Source: UBA1381 sp964399965 (GTDB lineage: Bacteria > Bacillota > Clostridia > UBA1381). Taken from it: a stretch of 43,949 bases of DNA. The notes beneath the pieces are model-generated. The model saw only the letters and a program-made list of their open reading frames with translations. It searched no databases and was not told the origin of the DNA. Positions within the stretch are counted from its first letter, which is position 1. Every line of letters starts with the position of its first letter. The position numbers and the translations under genes were made by a program. Shown here in pieces: positions 15,245 to 23,653 of this stretch. The stretch is from contig CAYNRX010000016.1 in the NCBI GenBank assembly GCA_964399965.1, forward strand, positions 1-43,949, in the 5' to 3' direction.

Positions 15245-15964
15245 ATGAAAGAACAGATATACACGATACCGGTAAACGAGGCCTACGATACCGATTGTGA
15301 ATGCCCGCTGTGCGTGCTGGAACGAAAGCTGGAAAAAGAAGGCGTTGACTACGCCCTGGGAGCGGCAATGATGGAACCCGACTACCGCGTGGAATCAAAC
15401 GCAGTAGGCTATTGCCGCCATCATTACCGGCTGATGTTTGCCGTTCCCAACAATCTCAGTCTCGCTCTTGTGCTCGATACCCATCTGGAAGAGATACGAA
15501 AAAACATGAATAAGCACGAAAAGGCTGTCACCTCGCAGTCCAAGGGCGGACTGTTCAAAAAGAATACCGCTGCCGCAGAGCTTGCCGATTCGCTTTCACA
15601 GGTCGAAAACGGCTGCATGATATGCAAGAAGATAGACTACACTATGGATCGCTACATGGACGTTGTGATATATCTGTGGAATAACGACCCAAACTTCAGG
15701 GAAAAATTCGAACGCTCCAAAGGGCTTTGCCTGCCGCACTTCCGGCGTCTTGCCGATATGTGCGGACGCACGCGCGGTTCAGAGGAGTTTTTAGCCGCCC
15801 TGTTCAAAAAGGAAAAGGCCGAGCTTGACCGCATACAGGCGGATATACATAAATTTACACTAAAGTTTGACTACCGCAATCAGAATATGGAATGGGGGAC
15901 CGCCCAAGACGCCCCTATCCGCACGATAGAAAAGATAGCGCAGTATATAACCGAAGAAGAGTAA
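15245..15964 (+). CDS. DUF6062 family protein with Cys/His pairs
   Basis: The 239-residue cytoplasmic protein matches the DUF6062 family known from Clostridia; its function is unknown. Visible features are the N-terminal MKEQIYTIPVNEAYD, then CPLC near residue 20, CRHH near 58, CMICKK near 122 and CLPHFR near 160. These four Cys/His groups look like paired metal-binding or redox sites. There is no signal peptide or TM. AGGGGAGG precedes ATG. The HAD gene follows after 13 bases, so the pair is probably co-transcribed from 15166. Confidence 0.85.
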   Translation: MKEQIYTIPVNEAYDTDCECPLCVLERKLEKEGVDYALGAAMMEPDYRVESNAVGYCRHHYRLMFAVPNNLSLALVLDTHLEEIRKNMNKHEKAVTSQSKGGLFKKNTAAAELADSLSQVENGCMICKKIDYTMDRYMDVVIYLWNNDPNFREKFERSKGLCLPHFRRLADMCGRTRGSEEFLAALFKKEKAELDRIQADIHKFTLKFDYRNQNMEWGTAQDAPIRTIEKIAQYITEEE

Positions 15965-15977
15965 GGATGTGGCCAGC

Positions 15978-16700
15978 ATGAAAAAACCAAAAATGATAAT
16001 GTTCGATTACGGCCAGACACTCGTGTGGGAATCGCCGTATGATCTTGAAAAAACCTTTGCCGACATCCTTGCAGCATCTCTCACGCATCCGCGCGGCGTT
16101 ACGCCGCAGTCGCTGGCACAGGATTTCCGCAGTCTGCGGGCTAAGCTGAGCATTACCCCCAAATCCAACCAGGAGCCAAGTATACGCTGCCTGTTCCGTT
16201 ACATGGCCGAGTCTGCCCATCTGGAATTTGATGCAAGCTATACCGAGATAGAAGAGATGTTCTGGAAAGGAGCGGTCGAATTCGGTCCTACTCCCGGTAT
16301 CGGTGATTTCCTGGATTTCCTGGAAGAAAACGATATCCGCAAAGCCGTCATCAGCAATCTCGACTACCGGGAAAGCACTCTGGAGACGATAATCCGCGAA
16401 AATATCCCCGGGGCGATGTTTGAATTTACAATAGCGACCAGCGAATACCTGTTCAGAAAACCTTTCCCGGAGATATTCCGCCTGGGACTTATCAAAGCAG
16501 GTTTGGAGGCTAAGGACGTATGGTACGTTGGCAACGACGCCGTATACGATGTCGAGGGCGCTTACAACGCCGGTCTGTTCCCTGTTTGGTACAAGGGTTC
16601 CCCTTATTTTTCCGATCAGCAGCAGCCGCCCTCCTGTCCCTATGTTGAGATAAAGGACTGGAGCGAGCTTGCCGCAATGATACGCCAAGCGAAGAAATGA
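15978..16700 (+). CDS. HAD-superfamily hydrolase
   Basis: The 240-residue protein has motif I as FDYGQTLVWE, which keeps the first Asp but replaces the usual second Asp of DxD with Gly. Motif II is VISNLDYR, the conserved Lys lies in FRKPFPEIF, and the acidic motif is WYVGNDAVYDVEG. Loss of the second Asp of DxDGT is seen in some HAD members with altered chemistry, so a phosphatase role is uncertain. I chose ATG 15978, 10 bases after AAGGA; the GTG at 15969 is too close to the SD. It is the second gene of the DUF6062 operon. Confidence 0.8.
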   Translation: MKKPKMIMFDYGQTLVWESPYDLEKTFADILAASLTHPRGVTPQSLAQDFRSLRAKLSITPKSNQEPSIRCLFRYMAESAHLEFDASYTEIEEMFWKGAVEFGPTPGIGDFLDFLEENDIRKAVISNLDYRESTLETIIRENIPGAMFEFTIATSEYLFRKPFPEIFRLGLIKAGLEAKDVWYVGNDAVYDVEGAYNAGLFPVWYKGSPYFSDQQQPPSCPYVEIKDWSELAAMIRQAKK

Positions 16701-16709
16701 AATTAGAAA

Positions 16710-16761
16710 ATGGGGCTGCCGCTTTTAGCGCAGATCATGCGTCTTGAAGCGAGCAGCCCCA
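16710..16761. terminator. Bidirectional terminator between HAD and the small protein gene
   Basis: ATGGGGCTGC and GCAGCCCCAT pair, extended by CGCTT/AAGCG with one bulged base. T-runs lie on both sides, strongest on the minus strand. Confidence 0.75.
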
Positions 16762-16793
16762 TGCGTTTTCTTGACGCAACAGCTCTTTCACGT

Positions 16794-16895
16794 TTAGTTG
16801 TTGCACATACAGGTTACGATAACGATAATGATCAGCACCCAAAGGATCATGTCAAGATCGAAGTTGCAGCCGTTGCCGCATCCGCACTCACTCAT
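16794..16895 (-). CDS. 33-residue Cys/Gly-rich small membrane protein (YjcZ-like)
   Basis: This reading frame encodes MSECGCGNGC followed by a short polar stretch and one hydrophobic helix (LWVLIIIVIVT), ending MCNN. A Cys/Gly head plus one TM is typical of tiny spore- or membrane-associated proteins such as YjcZ-like ones, but the match is by layout, not confirmed. AAAGAAAGGGGG lies before ATG 16895, and a terminator follows the stop. Upstream (about 16925-16933) is CATAGTATA on the minus strand, which fits a sporulation mother-cell -10 pattern; this is weak evidence. Confidence 0.65.
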   Translation of the reverse strand: MSECGCGNGCNFDLDMILWVLIIIVIVTCMCNN

Positions 16896-16969
16896 GGTCG
16901 TTGGCCCCCTTTCTTTCCGAAGTTAGTATATACTATGAAGGGACGCCTGTTTTGGTGATAGCGGGCGGT

Positions 16970-17197
16970 TTAATAAAATTCCACCGTATACTGTTCACCG
17001 GGCAGAAAACCGTAATGCACCGTATCGATTTCCCGTCCGGAAACATCGGTCGCCGTAAGATACGACGTTCCTGCCCGATACGGGATAAACTGTGTCGCCT
17101 TGTGCTGTTTTATATCACTGAATATCACTGAATTTTCGTCATGCACCGATATCAGCGGGCTGTGCGTATTGTTGACGCATCTTAAGTAGCATACCAT
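16970..17197 (-). CDS. 75-residue beta-rich small protein, DUF4397-like
   Basis: This is a short, probably single-domain beta protein of unknown function. The order YLRCVNNTHSPLISV, FIPYRAGTSYLTATDVSG, FLPGEQYTVEF resembles one DUF4397 repeat, where a histidine or polar loop is followed by a PLPAG-like turn. That family is usually found in longer extracellular proteins; here no signal peptide is present. ATG 17197 has GGAGGAGGG just upstream, which is why I prefer it to 17215. A perfect small hairpin (17215-17235) lies just before the SD. Confidence 0.6.
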   Translation of the reverse strand: MVCYLRCVNNTHSPLISVHDENSVIFSDIKQHKATQFIPYRAGTSYLTATDVSGREIDTVHYGFLPGEQYTVEFY

Positions 17198-17214
17198 ATA
17201 GACCCTCCTCCCCA

Positions 17215-17235
17215 AAGGCCGTCTACAACGGCCTT
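17215..17235 (-). promoter_or_regulatory. Small hairpin before the SD of the DUF4397-like gene
   Basis: AAGGCCGT and ACGGCCTT pair around CTACA. On the minus strand it ends about 5 bases before GGAGGAGGG, so it could affect ribosome access or stabilise the transcript. Confidence 0.5.
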
Positions 17236-17303
17236 AATTTGGCACCTGTCGGCGCTTAGTTTATATTATGGCCGCCCCATCGGTTAGGCTCCGCGCAAAA
17301 CAC

Positions 17304-17350
17304 AAAAAACCGCAGAAAACACAGCGTTTGCCCTGCTGTATCTTCTGCGG
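17304..17350 (-). terminator. Terminator of lexA
   Basis: CCGCAGAA/TTCTGCGG and ACAGC/GCTGT pair with a small internal loop. On the minus strand this is followed by TTTTTT. It lies just after the lexA stop at 17361. Confidence 0.75.
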
Positions 17351-17360
17351 CCTGCATCAG

Positions 17361-17972
17361 TCATATTTCTCTGAACACACCGACTACCTTTCCCAATATC
17401 TCCACCTCATCTACGATTATCGGCAGCATCGTATCGTTCTCCGGCTGAAGCCGGAAATGGCCGTCTTCCTGGTAAAACGTCTTGACCGTCGCCTCGCCGC
17501 CGTTCACCATCGCCACCACTATATCGCCGTTATCAGCCGAATTTTGCTGTTGGACGATTATATAATCGCCGTCAAGTATGGCGGCGTTTATCATCGATTC
17601 ACCTTCCACACGGAGCATGAATATATCACGATTCCTGGCAAAGGACAACGGGAGCATAAAATGGCCGCAGTTTTCCTGTATGGCCTCTATCGGCACACCG
17701 GCCGTGATCCGCCCGTATACCGGAACGTCCATGAAATCCCGGTCGGCAGGGGCGTTTTTGTAGTTGACTACACGCATGGAGCGTTTTTTCAACGGTTCCC
17801 TTACTATATAACCCAGCCTTTCCAGCTTCTTTATCCGCGCGTGAACTGTTGCCGATGACGAAAGCCCAACCGCTCCGCCTATCTCCCTCACGCTCGGCGG
17901 ATAACCGTATTCCTTTATCCTCTCACAGATAAAATCAAGCACCTCGTAGTCCTTTTTTGTCATTTTATCCAT
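17361..17972 (-). CDS. lexA: LexA repressor
   Basis: The 203-residue protein has an N-terminal winged helix (about 1-65, recognition region around GLSSSATVHARI) and a C-terminal self-cleavage domain. Ala91-Gly92 in RITAGVPIE is the cleavage bond; Ser126 (VEGESM) and Lys164 (EATVKTF) are the catalytic dyad. It should repress SOS genes until RecA-stimulated autocleavage. GGAG precedes ATG 17972. The promoter at 18024-18052 is a perfect consensus, but I see no GAAC-N4-GTTC box around it, so autoregulation is not visible. Confidence 0.96.
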   Translation of the reverse strand: MDKMTKKDYEVLDFICERIKEYGYPPSVREIGGAVGLSSSATVHARIKKLERLGYIVREPLKKRSMRVVNYKNAPADRDFMDVPVYGRITAGVPIEAIQENCGHFMLPLSFARNRDIFMLRVEGESMINAAILDGDYIIVQQQNSADNGDIVVAMVNGGEATVKTFYQEDGHFRLQPENDTMLPIIVDEVEILGKVVGVFREI

Positions 17973-18023
17973 ATGTCATTGCTCCAATTCAAACTGTTGT
18001 ATATTGCTCTGCCTTATACGTTT

Positions 18024-18052
18024 ATTATAACATACATTTTCCCGTTTGTCAA
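18024..18052 (-). promoter_or_regulatory. Promoter of lexA
   Basis: TTGACA, 17 bp, TATAAT on the minus strand, a perfect consensus about 50 bases before ATG. It lies between the end of pyrD (18127) and lexA. No clear terminator is seen after pyrD. Confidence 0.8.
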
Positions 18053-18126
18053 AGCAGATATCCGCAAATAAGAGATCAGCGCATATAATTTTTACGGTGC
18101 GTATACGAGCCGCCCAAACCTCATTC

Positions 18127-19035
18127 CTAATTCATCTGCGCTGTACCTATTATTGAGCTTAGCTCCTCGATACCGTGCCTTTGCATATACTCACCGATCT
18201 CGCGCTTGGTACGTATTACCATATCGGGTTCTGTGAACATCCCTGTCCCCAAAGCGACCAGGCTTGCTCCGGCCAACATAAACTCTATAACATCGCGTCC
18301 GCCCATAACGCCGCCCATGCCTATTATGGGAACGGAAACGGCGCGGCTTACCTCGTAGACCATGCGCACCGCAACCGGCCTTACCGCAGGACCGGACAGG
18401 CCGCCGGTGTTATTGGCCAGTATCGGTCTCCTGGTATCCACGTCTATCACCATGCCCAGCAGAGTATTTATGAGCGACAGCCCGTCCGCTCCTCCCTGCT
18501 CGGCGCTTTTGGCGATATCGGCCACCGATGTCACATTTGGCGACAGCTTCACGACCAGCGGCTTTTTACAATGCGCCTTTACGGCCTTCGTAAGCTCGTA
18601 TACGACCTTAGGGTCGGTACCGAACGCCAGTCCGCCATGCTTGACATTGGGGCAGGAAACGTTCATCTCAATAATAGACGCCTCCGTTTGGGAAAGTATC
18701 TCCGCCATCTCACAGTATTCCTCAACGGTATTTCCCGACATATTGGCGATAACGTGAGTATCGAGTTTTGCCAGCTCCGGCATGATATTGGCGGCAAAAT
18801 ATTCAACCCCCGGATTTTGCAGGCCAACACTGTTTAAGATGCCGGAGGGAGTTTCCGCTATGCGCGGCGCCGGATTGCCCGCCCGGGGAGTGCGAGTAAG
18901 ACCCTTGGCGCTGAATCCGCCGTATTCGGACAAATCGGCATACTCTCCGTATTCCTCGCCGAAGCCAAATGTGCCCGAGGCAGTTACTATCGGATTTTTA
19001 AACTCTATCCCGCAGAAATTTATCTTAGTATCCAT
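18127..19035 (-). CDS. pyrD: Dihydroorotate dehydrogenase B, catalytic subunit
   Basis: The 302-residue class 1B enzyme oxidises dihydroorotate to orotate with FMN. It starts MDTKINFCGIEFKNPIVTASG, as is typical. It carries the family segments EMNVSCPNVKHGG with the catalytic Cys, VKLSPNVT, NTLLGM and IGMGGVMGGRDV. It works with the PyrK electron-transfer subunit, whose gene ends 17 bases upstream. ATG 19035 is chosen because AAAGGAG lies at good spacing; the frame opens further to 19056 without an SD. It is the last gene of the pyr operon. Confidence 0.95.
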   Translation of the reverse strand: MDTKINFCGIEFKNPIVTASGTFGFGEEYGEYADLSEYGGFSAKGLTRTPRAGNPAPRIAETPSGILNSVGLQNPGVEYFAANIMPELAKLDTHVIANMSGNTVEEYCEMAEILSQTEASIIEMNVSCPNVKHGGLAFGTDPKVVYELTKAVKAHCKKPLVVKLSPNVTSVADIAKSAEQGGADGLSLINTLLGMVIDVDTRRPILANNTGGLSGPAVRPVAVRMVYEVSRAVSVPIIGMGGVMGGRDVIEFMLAGASLVALGTGMFTEPDMVIRTKREIGEYMQRHGIEELSSIIGTAQMN

Positions 19036-19052
19036 GCTTGCTCCTTTCCGGC

Positions 19053-19814
19053 TCAAAATATGACCTCGCGCGCGTCAAATACGGGGCCGTTTTTGCATAC
19101 ACGCATATTTTCATCCATGCCCTTATGGGTTGTTTTACAGGTGCAGACCAGGCAGGCACCGATACCGCAGCCCATGCGCTGCTCAAGCGAGAGCTGGCAG
19201 TCAATGTTTTTTTCCGCCGCCAAGGCTTGCACGGCCTTTAGCAGCGGCGTAGGGCCGCAGCTATAGATCACATCGCACTCCCTTTCGTTGAGCTGCTTTT
19301 GCAAAAGCTCTATCGCATAGCCATTGTAGCCGTAGGAACCATCATCGGTGGCAACAAGCGTTTCGGCGGACACCGCACGGAATTCCTCCTCCATCATGAC
19401 TCTGTCCGACGAACGGAACCCGAGCACAACAAGCGGATTATAAAGCTCCCGTGACAGCTTCAAAAGAGGAAATATGCCGATGCCTCCGCCGATAACTGCC
19501 GGTGCCTTATACTTTTTATCGATTGTGAATCCATGCCCGAGAGGTCCCAGGATATCTATCTTATCGCCCACGGAAAACTCCGCAAGCTCCTTTGTGCCCT
19601 CGCCCTTGACCTCAAACACGAACCTTACCCGGCCGTCCTGCACATCGCAGATGCTTATCGGCCGGCGCAAAAATACACCCCTGCCGCACAATATATGCAG
19701 GAATTGTCCGGCCTCGGCTTCAGCCGCAATAGCCGGGGCTTCGACTGTAAAATCGAATATCCCCTTGACCGGCTCCGATTTTTTTACAAGTGTGCAAAGC
19801 TGTGTCTGTTTCAT
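19053..19814 (-). CDS. pyrK: Dihydroorotate dehydrogenase B, electron-transfer subunit
   Basis: The 253-residue iron-sulfur flavoprotein passes electrons from PyrD to NAD+. The FAD-binding half includes RRPISICD and the GGGIGIFPLL nucleotide loop. The [2Fe-2S] ligands are in MGCGIGACLVCTC plus a later Cys near the C terminus (VCKNGPVFDA). AAGGAGG precedes ATG. The gene lies 10 bases after pyrF and just before pyrD, the standard arrangement in Gram-positive bacteria. Confidence 0.95.
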   Translation of the reverse strand: MKQTQLCTLVKKSEPVKGIFDFTVEAPAIAAEAEAGQFLHILCGRGVFLRRPISICDVQDGRVRFVFEVKGEGTKELAEFSVGDKIDILGPLGHGFTIDKKYKAPAVIGGGIGIFPLLKLSRELYNPLVVLGFRSSDRVMMEEEFRAVSAETLVATDDGSYGYNGYAIELLQKQLNERECDVIYSCGPTPLLKAVQALAAEKNIDCQLSLEQRMGCGIGACLVCTCKTTHKGMDENMRVCKNGPVFDAREVIF

Positions 19815-19824
19815 GCCTGCCTCC

Positions 19825-20742
19825 TTATTTTATCACACTCACGATCTCGTCCCTCATACGCACGGCTTCCGCTCTGGCCGCCTCGGCAAACTGCTCTTCT
19901 TTCCATTCGCCCTTTTTATAGGCGCACATTATGCCGCGCGAAGAGTTTATTATCGCTCCCAGGCCGTCATCGTTAAAACTGTTGACAACATCCTTTGCTC
20001 CGCCTCCCTGAGCACCGTAGCCCGGCACCAGGAAATAGGAATTGGGCAGAAGCTTCCTCAAAGCGCGCGCCTGCTCGGGATAGGTCGCTCCCACGACTGC
20101 TCCCACCGCTCCATAGCCGGAGGAGCCGATAGTATCCGCGTTCCATTTGTTTACAAGGTTGGCCACCTTTTCATATATAGGCTCGCCGCCGGCAAGGATA
20201 TCCTGCAACTCTCCCGAGGAAGGATTGGAGGTCTTTACCAGGGCGAATATCGCCTTGTCATATTTTTTGCAGTCATTCACAAACGGCAGAACACCGTCCG
20301 TGCCCAGATAGGGATTGATCGTAATGCAGTCTACCTCGCAGGGGCTTATAAGCTCCTCTTCGACCGATATCTTACCTAAATAAGCCGCCGAATATGCCTC
20401 TGCCGTAGAGCCGATATCATTGCGCTTAACGTCAAGGATGACATATAGCCCCTTTTCTTTAGCATAGGCAATGGTACGATGGAGTATCTCCTCCCCGGGC
20501 AGGCCGTACATCTCATAAAACGCCGACTGCGGCTTTACCGCCGGAACGACGTCGCAAAGTGCATCGATAAGCCCCTTGTTGAACTCCCATATAGCTTCGG
20601 CCGCCGCCCTGAGCGTTTTGCCGTACTCAGCATACGCTTTCTCGCGGATATACCCCGGCACATACTCAAGCTTCGGGTCAAGCCCGGCCACCGAAGGGTT
20701 AGCCTTTTCCTTTATTTTCTTTACCAAGAAATCTACTGACAT
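19825..20742 (-). CDS. pyrF: Orotidine 5'-phosphate decarboxylase, type 2
   Basis: At 305 residues this is the long, type 2 form, which decarboxylates OMP to UMP. The catalytic loop LDVKRNDIGSTA carries Lys and Asp; SVDFLVKKIKEKANPSVAGLDP is the usual N terminus (positions 2-23), and VPGYGAQGGGAKDV binds phosphate. AAAGGA precedes ATG. It is separated from the antiporter by 17 bases and from pyrK by 10, so it is co-transcribed. Confidence 0.95.
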   Translation of the reverse strand: MSVDFLVKKIKEKANPSVAGLDPKLEYVPGYIREKAYAEYGKTLRAAAEAIWEFNKGLIDALCDVVPAVKPQSAFYEMYGLPGEEILHRTIAYAKEKGLYVILDVKRNDIGSTAEAYSAAYLGKISVEEELISPCEVDCITINPYLGTDGVLPFVNDCKKYDKAIFALVKTSNPSSGELQDILAGGEPIYEKVANLVNKWNADTIGSSGYGAVGAVVGATYPEQARALRKLLPNSYFLVPGYGAQGGGAKDVVNSFNDDGLGAIINSSRGIMCAYKKGEWKEEQFAEAARAEAVRMRDEIVSVIK

Positions 20743-20759
20743 ATTTTTTATCCTTTCTG

Positions 20760-22364
20760 TTAAAGCGTTCCTTCAATAATTATATCATTTTCCTCTATTC
20801 TCGTATCGCCTCTGGGGACCCGCGTTTCCTCGCCCCGGCGTATCATCAATAACAGAGTATTTTCATTAAGCTCCAGCTCTGAGACAGCCTTATCCTTCCA
20901 TTTATGCTTGGGCGTTATCTCCACCTCGCGCATCGATATGCTGTCCTCGCCGCGATCGTGGTAGCCGGTAGCTGAAAGCACGACCACATCATTTTCCTCG
21001 AGCACGGTGTCACCATTGGGGATGACGGAGCTTCCTGCCCGGCGTATAAGCACCAGCAGCATCCCCGGGATAAGCGATATCTCCTTGACGCTTTTACCTA
21101 TCCACTTATGCCCCTCATCTATATCAAGACGGATAAACTGGATATCCTCGTCATCGGAATAATCGCTGAAGGTTTTCATAACGTTGCCGCCGCTGTCTAT
21201 CATACCGAGTTTGCGGGAAATATACGGCAGGAGCGTCCCCTGTATCGCTATCGACAAAAGCACCACGGTAAGTGTTACGTGGTATACATCGTTTCTGGTC
21301 GAGACGCTGCTCATGGTGACAAGTATAGCGAATACTATCGAGGCCGCTCCGCGCAGCCCTGCCCAGGAAACAAGCGCGATCTGGTTCAGGCGCGCCCGAA
21401 ACGGCAACAGTATGAGCACCACCGACACCGGTCTTGCGATGAGCAGCAAAAACAGGAATACCGCCACCGACAGCAAAAGCGTCTCCGGAATATAAGACGG
21501 CGTTGCAAGAAGTCCCAGCAGAAAGAACACCGCTATCTGCATCAGGTTCGTCACTCCGTCAAAAAAATGCACAAGCGACTTTTTATTGCCTATCTTCATG
21601 TTACCCAGCAGGATACCGAGGATATAAACGCTCAGGAATCCGTTCCCGCCCAGCATCGTCGGCAAGGCGTAGCCCACAAGGGCGGCGGCTATCATGAACA
21701 CCGAATCAAGCCCGTCAGTGCCGAACTTAAACCGCCGCAAAAATGCTCCCGAAGCGGCCGCCACAGCCACTCCGCAGCCCAAGCCGACGATTATTTCCCG
21801 CAGTACCATGAATACCGTATAGCCGACATTTATATCCCGTCCCATAAATTCTATGATCAGCAATGTGAGCATATAGGAAAAAGGATCGTTTGAACCACTC
21901 TCCAGCTCCAGCATGGAATCGGTATTGTATTTCAGAGACAGCTTATTGTTCCTAAGCACCGAGAATACCGAGGCGGCGTCGGTAGAGGAAAGCACCGCTC
22001 CGATAAGCAGTCCCTCGTAAAGCTCCAGTCCAAATACCAGATGGCAAAACACCCCCGTAAGAACAGCCGTCATCACCACTCCCAGCGAGGACAGCAGGAC
22101 CGAGGGCAGGGCAACAGGCTTGGCTGCGCTCCATTTTGTGCCAAATCCGCCGTAGAACATTATAAATATCAACGCCGTTATGCACACATTCTCGGCAAAC
22201 GCGTAATCCTCAAACGGTATCTTCAAAATGCCGTCAGTGCCAAAGAGCATCCCCAGCACGATAAACGCCAAAAGCGCGGGCACCCCGACCTTGCTTGTTA
22301 TTTTATTAAAAAGTATACTGGCGATAATGACCGCACCGCCGGTCAAAAGCACCAACGGCCTCAC
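20760..22364 (-). CDS. K+/H+ antiporter, CPA1 type with TrkA-C domains
   Basis: The 534-residue membrane protein has a 12-13 TM Na+/H+-exchanger domain (about 1-390) with SSTDAASVFSVLR and LESGSNDPF carrying conserved acidic residues. Two RCK_C/TrkA_C regulatory domains follow (about 405-475 and 480-534). The layout matches NhaP2/CvrA-type potassium/proton antiporters. The start is GTG 22364, overlapping the pyrC stop as GTGA, with AGGGAG upstream. That makes it translationally coupled to pyrC. An antiporter inside a pyrimidine operon is unusual. The exact ion is inferred from domain layout. Confidence 0.88.
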   Translation of the reverse strand: MRPLVLLTGGAVIIASILFNKITSKVGVPALLAFIVLGMLFGTDGILKIPFEDYAFAENVCITALIFIMFYGGFGTKWSAAKPVALPSVLLSSLGVVMTAVLTGVFCHLVFGLELYEGLLIGAVLSSTDAASVFSVLRNNKLSLKYNTDSMLELESGSNDPFSYMLTLLIIEFMGRDINVGYTVFMVLREIIVGLGCGVAVAAASGAFLRRFKFGTDGLDSVFMIAAALVGYALPTMLGGNGFLSVYILGILLGNMKIGNKKSLVHFFDGVTNLMQIAVFFLLGLLATPSYIPETLLLSVAVFLFLLLIARPVSVVLILLPFRARLNQIALVSWAGLRGAASIVFAILVTMSSVSTRNDVYHVTLTVVLLSIAIQGTLLPYISRKLGMIDSGGNVMKTFSDYSDDEDIQFIRLDIDEGHKWIGKSVKEISLIPGMLLVLIRRAGSSVIPNGDTVLEENDVVVLSATGYHDRGEDSISMREVEITPKHKWKDKAVSELELNENTLLLMIRRGEETRVPRGDTRIEENDIIIEGTL

Positions 22365-23653
22365 AAGAGCACTCCCTGGTTTACTATTATTTTGCCGCCG
22401 ATTATCACATATTCCGGCTTTGCAGCAAGCGTCCAGCCATCATAGGGCGAATTTTTTGACTTTGACCAGAACGCGGAAACATCCACCGTATAATCCTTCC
22501 GGGGATCGAATATCACGATATCCGCCGGTCTGCCAACGCTCAGAGTACCCTTGTTCAAGCCCAGTATCGAAGCTGGATTAACGGTCATTTTTTCTATCAG
22601 CTCATTGATCGTAAGCACTCCCGGCTCCACCAAGCATTTTACCCCTAATCCGAGGGCCGTTTCAAAGCCGATTATACCGTTTAAGGCGGCGGCAAATTCG
22701 CACTGCTTCTCATCGATATGATGCGGCGCATGGTCGGTAGCAATAGCATCTATCGTACCGTCTGCAAGCCCTTCCTTTATCGCCGCCACATCATCGTCCG
22801 TCCTCAGCGGCGGATTCATCTTGGCATTGGTGTTGAATCCCTCGCAGGCCGTTTCGGTAAGGGAAAAATAATGCGGACAGGTCTCGCAGGTAACCATTAC
22901 GCCGCGCTTTTTGGCCTGACGCACCAGATCCACCGAACCGCGGGTGCTCACGTGGGCTATATGCACCCGTGAATTTGTGGCCTCCGCTATCAGTATATCC
23001 CGCGATACCATGACCTCCTCGGCGGCCCTCGTTATCCCGCGCAGACCGAGCATGGTAGCCGTAAATCCCTCGTTCATCGAGCCGCCGTCGGCAAGCTCCA
23101 GATCCTCACAATGGGAGATGACGGCTATATCGAACATTTTCGCATATTCAAGCGCACGGCGCATAAGCCCCGAGCCTACGACCGGACGGCCGTCATCGGA
23201 AACGCCTACCGCCCCGGCAAACTTAAGCTCCCCGATCTCGGCCAGCTCTTTTCCCTCCAGCCCCTTGGAAATCGCTCCTATCGGGTATACATTGGCATAG
23301 CCTACAGCCTCGCTCCTGGTTTTTATATATGATACCAAAGCGGCGCTGTCTATGACCGGTTTGGTGTTGGGCATACACGCTATCGATGTAAAACCGCCGG
23401 CAGCGGCGGCTCTGGCGCCCGTTTCGATATCCTCCTTGTATTCAAAGCCCGGCTCACGCAGATGGCAGTGCATATCCACCAGCCCCGGGGCGACTATCTT
23501 CCCGGAGGCGTCGATTATCTCCATCTCCACCCCGTCCAGCTCCGGGTCGCGGCCTATTTCTTCTATAACGCCTTTGTCCACAAAAACATCCGTCACCTCA
23601 TCAAGTCCGGAGGCCGGGTCTATCACCCTGCCGTTTTTAATTAGAAGTTTCAT
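22361..23653 (-). CDS. pyrC: Dihydroorotase
   Basis: The 430-residue amidohydrolase cyclises carbamoyl aspartate to dihydroorotate. Metal ligands are visible in DMHCHLREPG, in SHCED, in HVSTRGS and in ATDHAPHH. The class I multi-zinc form fits the length. AGGAGG precedes ATG. The start overlaps the end of pyrB by 17 bases, and the stop overlaps the antiporter start, so it is within a tightly packed operon. Confidence 0.95.
   Translation of the reverse strand: MKLLIKNGRVIDPASGLDEVTDVFVDKGVIEEIGRDPELDGVEMEIIDASGKIVAPGLVDMHCHLREPGFEYKEDIETGARAAAAGGFTSIACMPNTKPVIDSAALVSYIKTRSEAVGYANVYPIGAISKGLEGKELAEIGELKFAGAVGVSDDGRPVVGSGLMRRALEYAKMFDIAVISHCEDLELADGGSMNEGFTATMLGLRGITRAAEEVMVSRDILIAEATNSRVHIAHVSTRGSVDLVRQAKKRGVMVTCETCPHYFSLTETACEGFNTNAKMNPPLRTDDDVAAIKEGLADGTIDAIATDHAPHHIDEKQCEFAAALNGIIGFETALGLGVKCLVEPGVLTINELIEKMTVNPASILGLNKGTLSVGRPADIVIFDPRKDYTVDVSAFWSKSKNSPYDGWTLAAKPEYVIIGGKIIVNQGVLL

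Noticed and set aside
19474..20379. 301-codon plus-strand frame opposite pyrK/pyrF
   Set aside because: It is antisense to two clear pyr genes and has no ribosome site or known motif.
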